Positions 38,696-47,435 of a stretch of 64,000 bases of DNA are shown one piece after another; position 1 is the stretch's first letter, and each line of letters opens with the position of its first letter. The position numbers and the translations under genes were made by a program. The stretch comes from Nocardioides iriomotensis (lineage in GTDB: Bacteria > Actinomycetota > Actinomycetes > Propionibacteriales > Nocardioidaceae): assembly GCF_004168035.1 (NCBI RefSeq), contig NZ_SDPU01000032.1, forward strand, positions 124,001 through 188,000, in the 5' to 3' direction. The notes under the pieces were generated by a model, which was not told the DNA's origin, made no database searches, and worked only from the letters and a program-made list of their open reading frames with translations.

Positions 38696-39651
38696 TGGCC
38701 ACCTACCTGCTCAACCGGCTCTGGCAGTCGCTGGCGACGCTCTTCCTCGCCTCGGTCGTCGTCTTCGTCGGCGTGCGGGCCCTGCCCGGCGACCCCGCGC
38801 TCGCCCTCGCAGGCGAGGAGGCCGACCCCGCCACCCTCGCCGCCGTGCGCGCCGACCTCGGGCTCGACCAGCCGCTCGTCGCGCAGTACGGCGCCTTCGT
38901 GAAGAACCTCCTCCAGGGCGACCTCGGCACCTCCATCGCGACCGGCGTGCCGGTCACCGACCTGATCGCGACGACGCTGCCGGTCACGCTCTGGCTCAGC
39001 CTGTACGCCGTCACCATCGCGATCGTCGTCGGCATCGGCGCCGGCGTCGCGGCGGCCGTGCACCGCGGCCGCTGGCCCGAGTGGTTCGCCAACGGGTTCA
39101 CCCTGGTCGGCCTGTCGGTGCCCAGCTTCTGGCTCGGCATCCTGGCGATCCTCTACCTCGCGGTCGGGCTGCGCTGGTTCCCCGCCTCCGGGTACGTCGC
39201 CGTGAGCGAGGAGCCCCTGCGCGGGCTCTACTACCTGACCCTCCCGGCCGTCGTGCTCGGCACCGCGCTCGCGGCCGTCGTGATGCGGCAGACCCGGTCG
39301 TCGATGCTCGACACCCTCTCGGCCGACTACGTCCGCACCGCCCGGGCCAAGGGACTGCGCAACCGGCACGTGCTGACCCGGTTCGCGCTGCGCAACTCCC
39401 TGATCGTCGTCGTCACGATCATCGGCCTGCAGCTCGGCGGTCTCGTCTCCGGTGCGGTCGTCACCGAGCGGATCTTCGGCCTGCCGGGCTTCGGCAAGCT
39501 CACGCTCGACAGCGTGTTCACCCGCGACTACCCGGTGATCCAGGCGGTCGTGATCATCACGACGTTCGCCTACATCGTCATCAACCTGGCGATCGACCTC
39601 CTCTACTCACTGATCAACCCCCGGATCCGGGTCGGAGGGAGCACCCGATGA
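38695..39651 (+). CDS. ABC importer permease, DppB/GsiC type
   Basis: The 318-residue membrane protein has six helices and the DppB-family start YLLNRLWQSLATLFLASVVV with the GDLGTSIATGVPV motif. The EAA loop (YVRTARAKGLRNRHVLTRFA) contacts the ATPase. It starts at an ATG overlapping the lipoprotein stop by one base. Together with the next permease it forms the channel of the importer. Confidence 0.93.
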   Translation: MATYLLNRLWQSLATLFLASVVVFVGVRALPGDPALALAGEEADPATLAAVRADLGLDQPLVAQYGAFVKNLLQGDLGTSIATGVPVTDLIATTLPVTLWLSLYAVTIAIVVGIGAGVAAAVHRGRWPEWFANGFTLVGLSVPSFWLGILAILYLAVGLRWFPASGYVAVSEEPLRGLYYLTLPAVVLGTALAAVVMRQTRSSMLDTLSADYVRTARAKGLRNRHVLTRFALRNSLIVVVTIIGLQLGGLVSGAVVTERIFGLPGFGKLTLDSVFTRDYPVIQAVVIITTFAYIVINLAIDLLYSLINPRIRVGGSTR

Positions 39652-40535
39652 GCGAAGCGACCCCCGTCACCCAGACCGCCGAGATCGACCTGGGCGGCCA
39701 GCGCGGCCAGGTGCTGCGCCAGATCGCGCGCAACCCGCTCGGCGTCGTCGGCGGACTGCTGCTGCTCGCCGTCGTGCTCACCGCGGTGCTCGCGCCCCTG
39801 CTCGCGCCGTACTCCCCGGAGCAGGTCCACTTCGACACCCCGTTCCAGCGCGCCTTCACCGTCGGCTTCCCGCTGGGCACCGACGACCTGGGCCGCGACA
39901 TCCTGTCGCGGATCGTCTACGGCACCCGCGTCTCCCTGCTGGTCGGGGCGCTCGCCGTGCTGCTCGCGGTCGTGGTCGGCACCCCGCTCGGCCTCCTCGC
40001 CGGGTACGTCGGATGGGTGGACGTGATCGTCTCCCGGCTGACCGACCTGACCCTGGCGTTCCCGTTCCTGATCATCGCCGTCGGGCTCGCGGCCATCAAC
40101 GGACCCAGCGTCGGCAACGCCGCCGTCGCGCTCGGCATCGCCCAGGTGCCGACGATGGTGCGCGTCGTGCGGGCGGAGACGCTGCGGCACAAGGAGCTCG
40201 AGTTCGTCCTGGCGGCGCGCAGCCTCGACGCCGGTGGCGGCCGGATCCTCGGCCAGCACATCCTGCCCAACGCGCTGTCGGCGGTGATCGTGCAGGCGAC
40301 TGTGATCATGCCGGTCGCGGTCATCGGCGAGGCCCTGCTGTCCTTCCTCGGCCTCGGCATCCAGCCGCCCACGCCGAGCCTCGGGATCATGCTGTCCGAC
40401 GCGCAGCAGTACATCTTCCGTGCGCCCACCGCGGCCGTCTTCCCCGGCCTCGCGATCGCGGTGATCTGCCTCGGCTTCAACCTCTTCGGCGACGCGCTCC
40501 GCGACGCCCTCGACCCCACGACCAGGAAGCGGTGA
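39648..40535 (+). CDS. ABC importer permease, DppC/GsiD type
   Basis: The product (295 residues from ATG 39648) is the second channel subunit. It has an N-terminal OppC_N helix (ARNPLGVVGGLLLLAVVLTA), the family motif FPLGTDDLGRDILSRIVYGTR and the EAA loop FVLAARSLDAGGGRILGQHI. The ATG overlaps the previous stop by four bases. The frame is open further upstream, but that part is the shadow of the first permease. Confidence 0.93.
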   Translation: MSEATPVTQTAEIDLGGQRGQVLRQIARNPLGVVGGLLLLAVVLTAVLAPLLAPYSPEQVHFDTPFQRAFTVGFPLGTDDLGRDILSRIVYGTRVSLLVGALAVLLAVVVGTPLGLLAGYVGWVDVIVSRLTDLTLAFPFLIIAVGLAAINGPSVGNAAVALGIAQVPTMVRVVRAETLRHKELEFVLAARSLDAGGGRILGQHILPNALSAVIVQATVIMPVAVIGEALLSFLGLGIQPPTPSLGIMLSDAQQYIFRAPTAAVFPGLAIAVICLGFNLFGDALRDALDPTTRKR

Positions 40536-42340
40536 CCGTGAACCGTCGGACGGCCTTCGTCCCTCCCCCGCAGCACACCACGCGGCCCACGCTGCGCGGC
40601 CGGTTCGGAATGTCCGCCTCGACGCACTGGCTGGCGAGCTCGTCGGCGCAGGCCGTGCTCGAACGCGGCGGCAACGCCTTCGACGCCGCGGTCGCCGGCG
40701 CGTTCGTGCTGCACGTCGTGGAGCCGCACCTCAACGGACCGGGCGGCGACATGACCGGCCTCATCGCCACCGCCGACGACCCACGCCCGAAGGTGCTCGT
40801 CGGGCAGGGCGTCGCCCCGGCCGGAGCGACCATCGAGCACTACCGCGGCGAGGGCCTCGACCTGGTGCCCGGCGCCGGCGCGCTGGCCGCCGCCGTCCCC
40901 GGCTCGGTGGACGCCTGGCTGCTGCTGCTCCGCGACCACGGCACCTGGGAGCTGGCCGACGTCCTGGCCTTCGCGATCGAGTACGCCGAGGAGGGGCACC
41001 AGATCTCGCCGCGGGTCGCGCACACGATCGCGCAGATGGCCGCCCTGTTCCGCGAGCACTGGCCCAGCTCCGCCGAGCTCTGGCTGCCCGGCGACTCGGT
41101 GCCCGAGGACGGCGCCGTGCTGCGGCTTCCGGCGTACGCCGCCACCCTGCGCCGGCTGGTGAAGGAGGCGTCGGGCGCCGCCGACCGGGCCGGCCGCATC
41201 GACGCCGCCCGCAGCGCCTGGGGCACCGGCTTCGTCGCCGAGGCGGTCGAGGAGTTCGTGCGCACCCCGCACCGGCACGCCGACGGCGGCGACCACGCCG
41301 GCGTCATCACGCGCGCCGACATGGCGGGGTGGAGCGCGTCGTACGAGGAGCCCGTCACGCTCGACTTCCACGGCGTCACCGTCTGCAAGATCGGCCCGTG
41401 GGGGCAGGGCCCCGCGCTCCTGCAGACGCTGGCGATCCTGGCCGGCTTCGAGCCGCACGAGATCGACCCGTCCACCGCCGACGGTGCGCACCGCGTGCTC
41501 GAGGCGCTCAAGCTCGCGCTCGCCGACCGGGACGCCCACTACGGCGACGCGGACGTCGCGCTCGACGTGCTGCTCTCCGAGGAGTACGCCGCGGCACGGC
41601 GTGCGCTGATCGGGCCGGAGGCCTCGCACGAGTTCCGGCCCGGCGACGTCGGCGGAGCCCCGGCGTACCGCCCACCCCTGATCACCGAGTACCTCGGGCC
41701 CGAGGCCGGCGCCGCCGCCGGCGAGCCCACGGTCAGCGTCGCAGGGGCGACGCGCGGCGACACCTGCCACATCGACGTCGTGGACCGGTGGGGCAACTTC
41801 GTGTCGGCCACCCCGTCCGGCGGCTGGCTACAGTCGTCGCCGACCATCCCCGAGCTCGGCTTCTGCCTCGGCAGCCGGCTGCAGATGACCTGGCTCGACG
41901 AGCGCTCGCCCTCGGCCCTGCGCCCCGGCCGCCGGCCGCGCACGACGCTCACCCCGACCCTGCTGCTGAAGGACGGACGGCCGTGGTGCGCGCTCGGGAC
42001 CCCGGGCGGCGACCAGCAGGAGCAGTGGCAGCTGCTCTACCTGCTGCGCGTGCTGGTCGGCGGGTACACCCCGCAGCAGGCGATCGACGCGCCGGCGCTG
42101 CACACCACCTCGATGCCGAGCTCGTTCTGGCCGCGCACGTGGACCCCGGGCGGCGCCGTCGTCGAGGACCGCCTCGGCGACGAGGTGATATCCGCCCTCG
42201 AGCAGCGCGGCCACGTCGTCACCCGCAGCGGCGACTGGTCGCTCGGCCGGCTCTCCGCCGTCACCCGCGACCCCGACACCGGCCTCCTGGAGGCCGCCGC
42301 CAACCCGAGAGGAGCGCAGGGCTATGCCGTCGGCCGCTAG
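40532..42340 (+). CDS. gamma-glutamyltransferase family protein, cytoplasmic
   Basis: The product (602 residues from GTG 40532; GTG 40538 is also possible) is an N-terminal-nucleophile hydrolase of the gamma-glutamyltransferase family. The large-subunit start GNAFDAAVAGAFVLHVVEPH is typical, and the autoprocessing/nucleophile Thr411 lies in RGDTCHIDVVDRWGNFVSAT. A glycine motif TPGGDQQEQWQL follows. There is no signal peptide, so it should act in the cytoplasm on compounds brought in by the surrounding ABC importer. Glutathione or other gamma-glutamyl peptides are the likeliest substrates, but some family members are acylases or cephalosporin acylases. Confidence 0.88.
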   Translation: MTVNRRTAFVPPPQHTTRPTLRGRFGMSASTHWLASSSAQAVLERGGNAFDAAVAGAFVLHVVEPHLNGPGGDMTGLIATADDPRPKVLVGQGVAPAGATIEHYRGEGLDLVPGAGALAAAVPGSVDAWLLLLRDHGTWELADVLAFAIEYAEEGHQISPRVAHTIAQMAALFREHWPSSAELWLPGDSVPEDGAVLRLPAYAATLRRLVKEASGAADRAGRIDAARSAWGTGFVAEAVEEFVRTPHRHADGGDHAGVITRADMAGWSASYEEPVTLDFHGVTVCKIGPWGQGPALLQTLAILAGFEPHEIDPSTADGAHRVLEALKLALADRDAHYGDADVALDVLLSEEYAAARRALIGPEASHEFRPGDVGGAPAYRPPLITEYLGPEAGAAAGEPTVSVAGATRGDTCHIDVVDRWGNFVSATPSGGWLQSSPTIPELGFCLGSRLQMTWLDERSPSALRPGRRPRTTLTPTLLLKDGRPWCALGTPGGDQQEQWQLLYLLRVLVGGYTPQQAIDAPALHTTSMPSSFWPRTWTPGGAVVEDRLGDEVISALEQRGHVVTRSGDWSLGRLSAVTRDPDTGLLEAAANPRGAQGYAVGR

Positions 42341-43955
42341 CACACCGCTGCTGAGGATCACCGACCTCGAGGTCAGCTACCACGGGACCCCCGTGCTGCA
42401 CGGCATCGACCTCACCGTCGCCGAGGGCGAGCGCGTCGCGCTCGTCGGCGAGTCCGGCTCGGGCAAGTCCACGACCGCCGCCGCGGTCATCGACCTGCTG
42501 CCCGCGGGCGGCGCGGTCACGCGAGGACGCATCGAGTACCGCGGCGACGACGTCACCCACGCCGACGACAAGCGGATGCGCCGCCTGCGTGGGCGCCAGG
42601 TCGGGCTGGTCCCGCAGGACCCGATGTCGAACCTCAACCCCGCCACGCGGGTGGGCAAGCAGATCGCCGAGACCCTGGTCGCGCACGGGGTCGCCTCCGG
42701 CCGCGAGGCCAGGAAGCGCGCGGTCGAGCTGATGGGCGAGGCCGGGATCCCCGACGCCGACAAGCGCAGCAAGCAGTACCCCCACGAGTTCTCCGGCGGC
42801 ATGCGCCAGCGGGTCCTGATCGCGATCGCCCTCGCCTGCGAGCCCGACCTGCTGGTCGCCGACGAGCCGACCTCCGCCCTCGACGTCACGGTGCAGCGCC
42901 GGATCCTCGACCACCTCGAGACGCTGCGCAGCCGCCGCGGTACGTCGATGCTGCTGGTCACCCACGACCTCGGGCTCGCCGCGGACCGCGCGGACCGGGT
43001 CGTGGTGATGCAGCACGGGAGGATCGTCGAGGACGGTCCGGCCCACGAGCTGCTGCGCGACCCGCAGCACGAGTACACCCGGCGGCTGGTCGCCGCGGCG
43101 CCCTCGGTGTCCACCGCCACCCGCACCGGCGCGGTTGCGACCAGCGACGAGGATCCCCAGCAGGACAAGGGATTGGAGCCGATCCTCGTCGCCGAGCACC
43201 TCACCAAGGAGTACTCCGTCCGTGGCCGGCGCGAGCGCCTCACCGCGGTCGACGACGTCTCGTTCGCCGTGCGGGCGGGCACCACGACGGCCGTCGTCGG
43301 GGAGTCCGGCTCGGGCAAGACGACGGTCGCGCGGATGGTGCTCGGTCTCGAGACACCGACGTCCGGCGAGGTCCGTGTAGCCGGCGAGCACGTCGCCACC
43401 GCCAAGGGTGCGCAGCGCCGCGCGATCCGTCGGGCGATGCAGCCGGTGTTCCAGGACCCCTACGCGTCGCTCAACCCGATGTTCACCGTCGAGCACATCG
43501 TCGACGAGCCGCTGCGCGTCTTCGACGTCGGCGACCGACGCAGCCGCCGGGCCCGGGTCGCCGAGCTGCTCGACCACGTCGCCCTCCCGCGTGACCTGGC
43601 GCAGCGGCACCCCAACGAGCTGTCCGGCGGGCAGCGCCAGCGCGTCGCGATCGCGCGAGCGCTCGCCCTCGACCCGCGGCTCGTCGTGTGCGACGAGGCG
43701 GTGTCGGCGCTCGACGTGCTGGTTCAGGACCAGATCCTGACCCTGCTCGGCGACCTGCAGCGCGACCTCGGCCTGTCCTACCTCTTCATCACCCACGACC
43801 TGGCCGTCGTCCGTCTCGTCGCCCACGACGTGCTGGTCATGCAGCAGGGCAAGGTCGTCGAGGCCGGCACCGTCGACGACGTCTTCGAACGGCCCGGCTC
43901 CGACTACACCCGGGAGCTCCTCGCCGCCATCCCCGGCGCGGACGTCTTCACGTGA
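42324..43955 (+). CDS. fused double ATP-binding protein of the importer (DppD-DppF / GsiA type)
   Basis: The 543-residue product contains two ABC ATPase domains. Domain 1 (~8-255) has Walker A GESGSGKST, signature FSGGMRQRV and Walker B LLVADEPTSALD. Domain 2 (~285-535) has Walker A GESGSGKTT, signature LSGGQRQRV and LVVCDEAVSALD. In the second Walker B the usual DEP reads DEA. E. coli GsiA of the glutathione importer is fused in the same way. The ATG overlaps the previous gene by 17 bases. Confidence 0.93.
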   Translation: MPSAASTPLLRITDLEVSYHGTPVLHGIDLTVAEGERVALVGESGSGKSTTAAAVIDLLPAGGAVTRGRIEYRGDDVTHADDKRMRRLRGRQVGLVPQDPMSNLNPATRVGKQIAETLVAHGVASGREARKRAVELMGEAGIPDADKRSKQYPHEFSGGMRQRVLIAIALACEPDLLVADEPTSALDVTVQRRILDHLETLRSRRGTSMLLVTHDLGLAADRADRVVVMQHGRIVEDGPAHELLRDPQHEYTRRLVAAAPSVSTATRTGAVATSDEDPQQDKGLEPILVAEHLTKEYSVRGRRERLTAVDDVSFAVRAGTTTAVVGESGSGKTTVARMVLGLETPTSGEVRVAGEHVATAKGAQRRAIRRAMQPVFQDPYASLNPMFTVEHIVDEPLRVFDVGDRRSRRARVAELLDHVALPRDLAQRHPNELSGGQRQRVAIARALALDPRLVVCDEAVSALDVLVQDQILTLLGDLQRDLGLSYLFITHDLAVVRLVAHDVLVMQQGKVVEAGTVDDVFERPGSDYTRELLAAIPGADVFT

Positions 43956-43962
43956 GCGCGCC

Positions 43963-44658
43963 GTGAACGCGAGCGGTCACGGGGGCCGACGCGCCGACGA
44001 GGTGCTGCGCTCGCTGCGTGCCGAGATCGTCGCGGGCACCTACCCGGCCGGGTCCCGGCTCAAGGAGCCGACGCTCTGCGAGGCCTACGGCGTCTCCCGG
44101 GTGCCGGTGCGCGAGGCGCTCAAGCAGCTCGAGGCGGAGGGCTTCGTCACCAGCGTTGCCTACGCCGGCGTGCGCGTCGCACACATCGACCGGTCCGAGG
44201 CGGTCGACCTGTTCACCGTGCGCACCACCATCGAGGAGCTGACGGTACGGCGGTGCGCGGAACGGTTCCGGGCGGAGCGGGACGACCCGGAGGTGCACGA
44301 GTTCGGGAGCCGGCTCGACACGCTTGTCGAGGCCGGTCTCGGCGGTCTCGGCGACCCGGACCGCTCCGACCTGCCGCCGCTCAACACGGAGTTCCACCTG
44401 GCGCTGGCGGAGTTCAGCGGCAACGCGTCGCTGCTCGCGCTGTTCCGGCAGATCGCCGCCAAGATCGAGTGGCTCTACGGCATGGACGTCCAGGTCCGCG
44501 GCGAGCACTCCTGGGACGAGCACGCCGAGATCGCCGCCGCCGTCCAGGCCGGCAAGGTCGCCGCGGCCGGCCGGCTGATGAAGCGGCACGTCCAGAACTC
44601 CCTGGACGGCTACCTGAAGCGGCACACCCCCGACGCCACGTCGATCCCTGGAAAGTGA
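43963..44658 (+). CDS. GntR-family regulator, FCD subfamily
   Basis: The 231-residue product has an N-terminal winged helix (~10-75; LRAEIVAGTYPAGSRLKEPT, VSRVPVREALKQLEAEGF) and an all-helical FCD ligand domain (~90-220) with metal/ligand positions in NTEFHLALAEFSGN and DEHAEIAAAV and a late His in LMKRHVQNSL. It starts eight bases after the ATPase gene and is probably the last gene of the importer operon. It is the likely reader of the TCGTATACGA palindrome ahead of that operon. Confidence 0.92.
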   Translation: MNASGHGGRRADEVLRSLRAEIVAGTYPAGSRLKEPTLCEAYGVSRVPVREALKQLEAEGFVTSVAYAGVRVAHIDRSEAVDLFTVRTTIEELTVRRCAERFRAERDDPEVHEFGSRLDTLVEAGLGGLGDPDRSDLPPLNTEFHLALAEFSGNASLLALFRQIAAKIEWLYGMDVQVRGEHSWDEHAEIAAAVQAGKVAAAGRLMKRHVQNSLDGYLKRHTPDATSIPGK

Positions 44659-44665
44659 GTCCTGC

Positions 44666-45415
44666 TTGAACCACCGGTCCGACCGCGCCGACGGTCTGTC
44701 CACGTCCCTCATGCTGGTGCTGTCCTTCGGCACCGGGATGCTCGACGCTGCCACCTACCTCGGCCTGCACCAGGTGTTCACGGCCAACATGACCGGCAAC
44801 GTGGTCTTCGTCGGCCTCGGCCTGGCGAACGCCGACGACGTGCCGCTGCTCCGCGCGACCCTCGCTCTCGTCGGGTTCGTCGTCGGCGCCACCACCGCAG
44901 GCCTGCTCCAGCGCGGACGCAAGGCCTGGCCGAACTCCGACGGCGTCGCGGCCACGGTGCTGATCGTCGCCGCGGTCGTGGTCGGCACGAGCGCGGTCGT
45001 CCTGCACACCGGTGACCTCGGGGAGATCGGCCTCGACCTGCTGACCGGCGCGCTCGGCTGGGCGATGGGCGCGCAGGCGGTCGCGGCCCGGCGCGTGGCC
45101 GTCGGCGACGTGTCGACCGTCGTGGTCACCTCGACCCTGGCCGGCCTGTTCGCCGAGGCCGTCTGGTCCGGCAACACCGCCGGTCACGCGGCGACCCTGC
45201 GACGCGCCGGTGCCGTCGTCACGATGATGGGCGGCGCCGTCGCCGGTGCCTTCCTGCTGACGGCGACGAGCATCGCGCTCGCGGTCGCGGTCCCGGCGGT
45301 GCTGCTGCTCGTCGTCGGGCTGGTGACGCTGACCCGGGTGCTACTGCGCCGCCGCCAGCCGGTCGAACATGACGGCGTCGTGGGCGCAGAAGACCGTGAC
45401 GCCGTCCGGTCCTGA
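44666..45415 (+). CDS. DUF1275 (YoaK-like) membrane protein
   Basis: The 249-residue product starts at TTG 44666 and has about six membrane helices. It carries the family features [20 protein letters not shown], the NMTGN motif and the repeat-like [19 protein letters not shown]. The function of this widespread family is unknown. Seven bases separate it from the GntR gene, so it may belong to the importer operon. Its last 25 codons overlap the convergent metallo-hydrolase gene, and the tail there looks like a read-through of that gene's complement. Confidence 0.88.
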   Translation: MNHRSDRADGLSTSLMLVLSFGTGMLDAATYLGLHQVFTANMTGNVVFVGLGLANADDVPLLRATLALVGFVVGATTAGLLQRGRKAWPNSDGVAATVLIVAAVVVGTSAVVLHTGDLGEIGLDLLTGALGWAMGAQAVAARRVAVGDVSTVVVTSTLAGLFAEAVWSGNTAGHAATLRRAGAVVTMMGGAVAGAFLLTATSIALAVAVPAVLLLVVGLVTLTRVLLRRRQPVEHDGVVGAEDRDAVRS

Positions 45416-46168
45416 CGTCTCGCTGCGCGCGACGAGGTCGCGCAGCCGCTCCTGGTTCGCCAGCCGGGCGGTCTTGTCCATCTGCACCAGGGTCTGGAAC
45501 ACCCGGAGCCCGCTGGGGCACGACGGCGGCCGCTCCACCTCGCCGTGGAAGAAGAAAGCGTCGCCCGCGTGAAGCAGCCAGCCGTCGTCGCCCGGCCGGC
45601 GCACGGCGACCGCGGAGTGACCGCGGGTGTGACCGCGCAGCGGCAGCATCAGCACGTCGTCGCCGACCACCGGGATCGCGGTGAAGCCGTGCCAGGCCTC
45701 GCCGCCGCTGCCGTGCTCGGTCCAGCGCGGCCCGTGCGCCCACTGCTGCTCGACGTACCGGCCCTTCTCCTTCGGGCTCCGGCGGGCGCGGGCCGCGTCG
45801 AGCTCGTCGCGCATGACGTGCACGCGGGCGTCGGGGAAGTCCGAGAGCCCGCCGGCGTGGTCGAGGTCGAGGTGCGTGAGCACCACGTCGGTCACGTCGG
45901 CGGCGGAGAACCCGAGACCCTCGACCTGGGCCACCGCCGGCTCCGCCGGGTCGAGCGCCGCCCCGAGCACCGCGCGGGTCGGGCCGAGCCGTTTGGGGTC
46001 GGCCAGGTCGCCGGTGCCGAACCCGGTGTCGACGAGGACCAGACCGTCGGGCCGTTCGACCAGCAGGCAGTGCGCGACCATCCGCTCGGGCATCACCCGA
46101 AGCCTGCCGAGCGGGGGTCGGAACGAGGCGCAGTCGAGGTGGTGCACGCGGGAGACCGAGGAGCTCAC
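45341..46168 (-). CDS. metallo-beta-lactamase fold hydrolase
   Basis: The 275-residue product has the zinc motif [10 protein letters not shown] (HxHxDH form HLDLDH), the start [12 protein letters not shown], the second-metal segment [13 protein letters not shown] and [13 protein letters not shown]. This arrangement is typical of AHL-lactonase-like and general MBL-fold hydrolases; the substrate is not predictable. It is convergent with the DUF1275 gene, overlapping by 75 bases, and divergent from the SURF1 gene 29 bases away. Confidence 0.9.
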   Translation of the reverse strand: MSSSVSRVHHLDCASFRPPLGRLRVMPERMVAHCLLVERPDGLVLVDTGFGTGDLADPKRLGPTRAVLGAALDPAEPAVAQVEGLGFSAADVTDVVLTHLDLDHAGGLSDFPDARVHVMRDELDAARARRSPKEKGRYVEQQWAHGPRWTEHGSGGEAWHGFTAIPVVGDDVLMLPLRGHTRGHSAVAVRRPGDDGWLLHAGDAFFFHGEVERPPSCPSGLRVFQTLVQMDKTARLANQERLRDLVARSETSGPDGVTVFCAHDAVMFDRLAAAQ

Positions 46169-46185
46169 GCCCGCATCGTGACACG

Positions 46186-46191
46186 TACGCT
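46186..46191 (+). promoter_or_regulatory. leaderless -10 element of the SURF1 gene
   Basis: TACGCT ends six bases before the GTG start. With only 29 bases between divergent genes and no ribosome site, a leaderless mRNA is the simplest reading. Confidence 0.5.
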
Positions 46192-46197
46192 CGACGT

Positions 46198-47001
46198 GTG
46201 CCCTCCCCCGTCCGGACGCTGACGTCGCCGCGCATGCTCGCGCTGCACGCGCTCGGCGTCGCGGCGGTGACGGTCGCCGTGCTCCTCGGGATCTGGCAGT
46301 ACGACGCGTGGCAGGCGGGCCGCGCGCTGGCCGCCCGCGACCTGGCGGACGCGCCGGCGGTGGCGCTCGACAGCGTCCTCGGCCCGGACGACCCCTACCC
46401 GGGCGACAAGGTCGGGCAGCCCGTCGAGCTGACGGGTCGCTGGCTCCCCGACAGCACGGTCGAGGTGCTGGACAAGGCGCTCGACGGGCGGCCCGGCCGG
46501 TGGCTGGTCACCCCCGTGGCGGTCTGTGGGGCCGGAGCCGACTGTGCGAGCGCGCCCGCGATCCTCGTCGTGCGCGGCTTCCTCCCCGACGGGTCCGACG
46601 CCCCGACCGCACCCTCCGGGCAGGTCGACCTGACCGGTTGGCTGCAGCCCGGCGAGGGCGAGGGCCTGCCCGATCGCGACCCGACCGACGCGCAGCTCCC
46701 CGAGCTGCGGATCGCGAGCGCGGTGCAGCACGTCGACACCGACCTCTACGGCGGCTACGTCATCACCGACGAGCCCGTGCCCGGGCTCGAGCCGGTGACC
46801 CCGGCCGCGCTGCCGAAGCCCGACTCGTTCACTTCCCTGCGCAACCTGTTCTACGCCGGCGAGTGGTGGGTGTTCGCCGGCTTCGCCGTGTTCCTCTGGT
46901 GGCGCTGGGCCCGCGACGAGCTCGAGCGGGTGGCGGCGGCCACAGAAGAGGACGACGCCGACGAGCCCGCGCCGACCCCTGAGATAGCGTCGGCCCCGTG
47001 A
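46198..47001 (+). CDS. SURF1 family protein
   Basis: The 267-residue product has two membrane helices flanking an outer domain, the SURF1 topology: an N-terminal helix (LHALGVAAVTVAVLLGIWQY with WQ after it), the motif VELTGRWLPDSTVEV, and a C-terminal helix (WWVFAGFAVFLWWRWARDE). SURF1 proteins assist cytochrome c oxidase assembly. It heads a four-gene set in which each start overlaps the previous stop by four bases. Confidence 0.88.
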   Translation: MPSPVRTLTSPRMLALHALGVAAVTVAVLLGIWQYDAWQAGRALAARDLADAPAVALDSVLGPDDPYPGDKVGQPVELTGRWLPDSTVEVLDKALDGRPGRWLVTPVAVCGAGADCASAPAILVVRGFLPDGSDAPTAPSGQVDLTGWLQPGEGEGLPDRDPTDAQLPELRIASAVQHVDTDLYGGYVITDEPVPGLEPVTPAALPKPDSFTSLRNLFYAGEWWVFAGFAVFLWWRWARDELERVAAATEEDDADEPAPTPEIASAP

Positions 47002-47435
47002 AGGCTGCCCTGCTCCGCTACCGGGTGATGGCCACCGTCGTCGGTGTCCTGCTCGTCGTGCTGATCCTCATCGGTGTCCCGCTCGCCAACTTCGACGGCA
47101 CGTCCATGTGGCACGTCTTCCCCAGCACGCCGGCGGTCTGGCCCGAGGGCAGCGGCGCCCACCAGCTCGGCGAGGCGATCACGACGTACCTCGGCATCGC
47201 CCACGGCTGGCTCTACATGATCTTCCTGGTCACCGCGTTCCTGCTCTCGCGCAAGGCGCGCTGGTCGGTGCCGTTCACGGTCGTCACGCTCGCCTGCGGC
47301 ACCATCCCGCTGGTCAGCTTCTGGGCCGAGCGCCGTGCCACCCGGCAGGTCCGGGCGCAGCTCGCCGAGGTCTCGACACGCTCGACCGGCCGGGACGACA
47401 CCTCGACCGCCCGGGACGTCCCGACCGCGCGATGA
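46998..47435 (+). CDS. DUF3817 membrane protein
   Basis: The 145-residue product has three membrane helices (RVMATVVGVLLVVLILIGVP, GWLYMIFLVTAFLLSRKA, VTLACGTIPLVSFWAE) and the DUF3817 layout with the conserved histidine region GIAHGWLYM. Its function is unknown. The last ~22 residues (VSTRSTGRDDTSTARDVPTA) are encoded by a dispersed-repeat-like sequence and probably do not belong to the fold. It overlaps SURF1 and the patatin gene by four bases on each side. Confidence 0.88.
   Translation: MKAALLRYRVMATVVGVLLVVLILIGVPLANFDGTSMWHVFPSTPAVWPEGSGAHQLGEAITTYLGIAHGWLYMIFLVTAFLLSRKARWSVPFTVVTLACGTIPLVSFWAERRATRQVRAQLAEVSTRSTGRDDTSTARDVPTAR
47367..47420. repeat. REP-like repeat in the DUF3817 3' end
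   Basis: GAGGTCTCGACACGCTCGAC (47367-47386) resembles the repeat at 9908-9936. It is followed by two near copies of an 18-base unit starting CTCGACCGSCCGGGACG (47381 and 47402). Confidence 0.5.
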
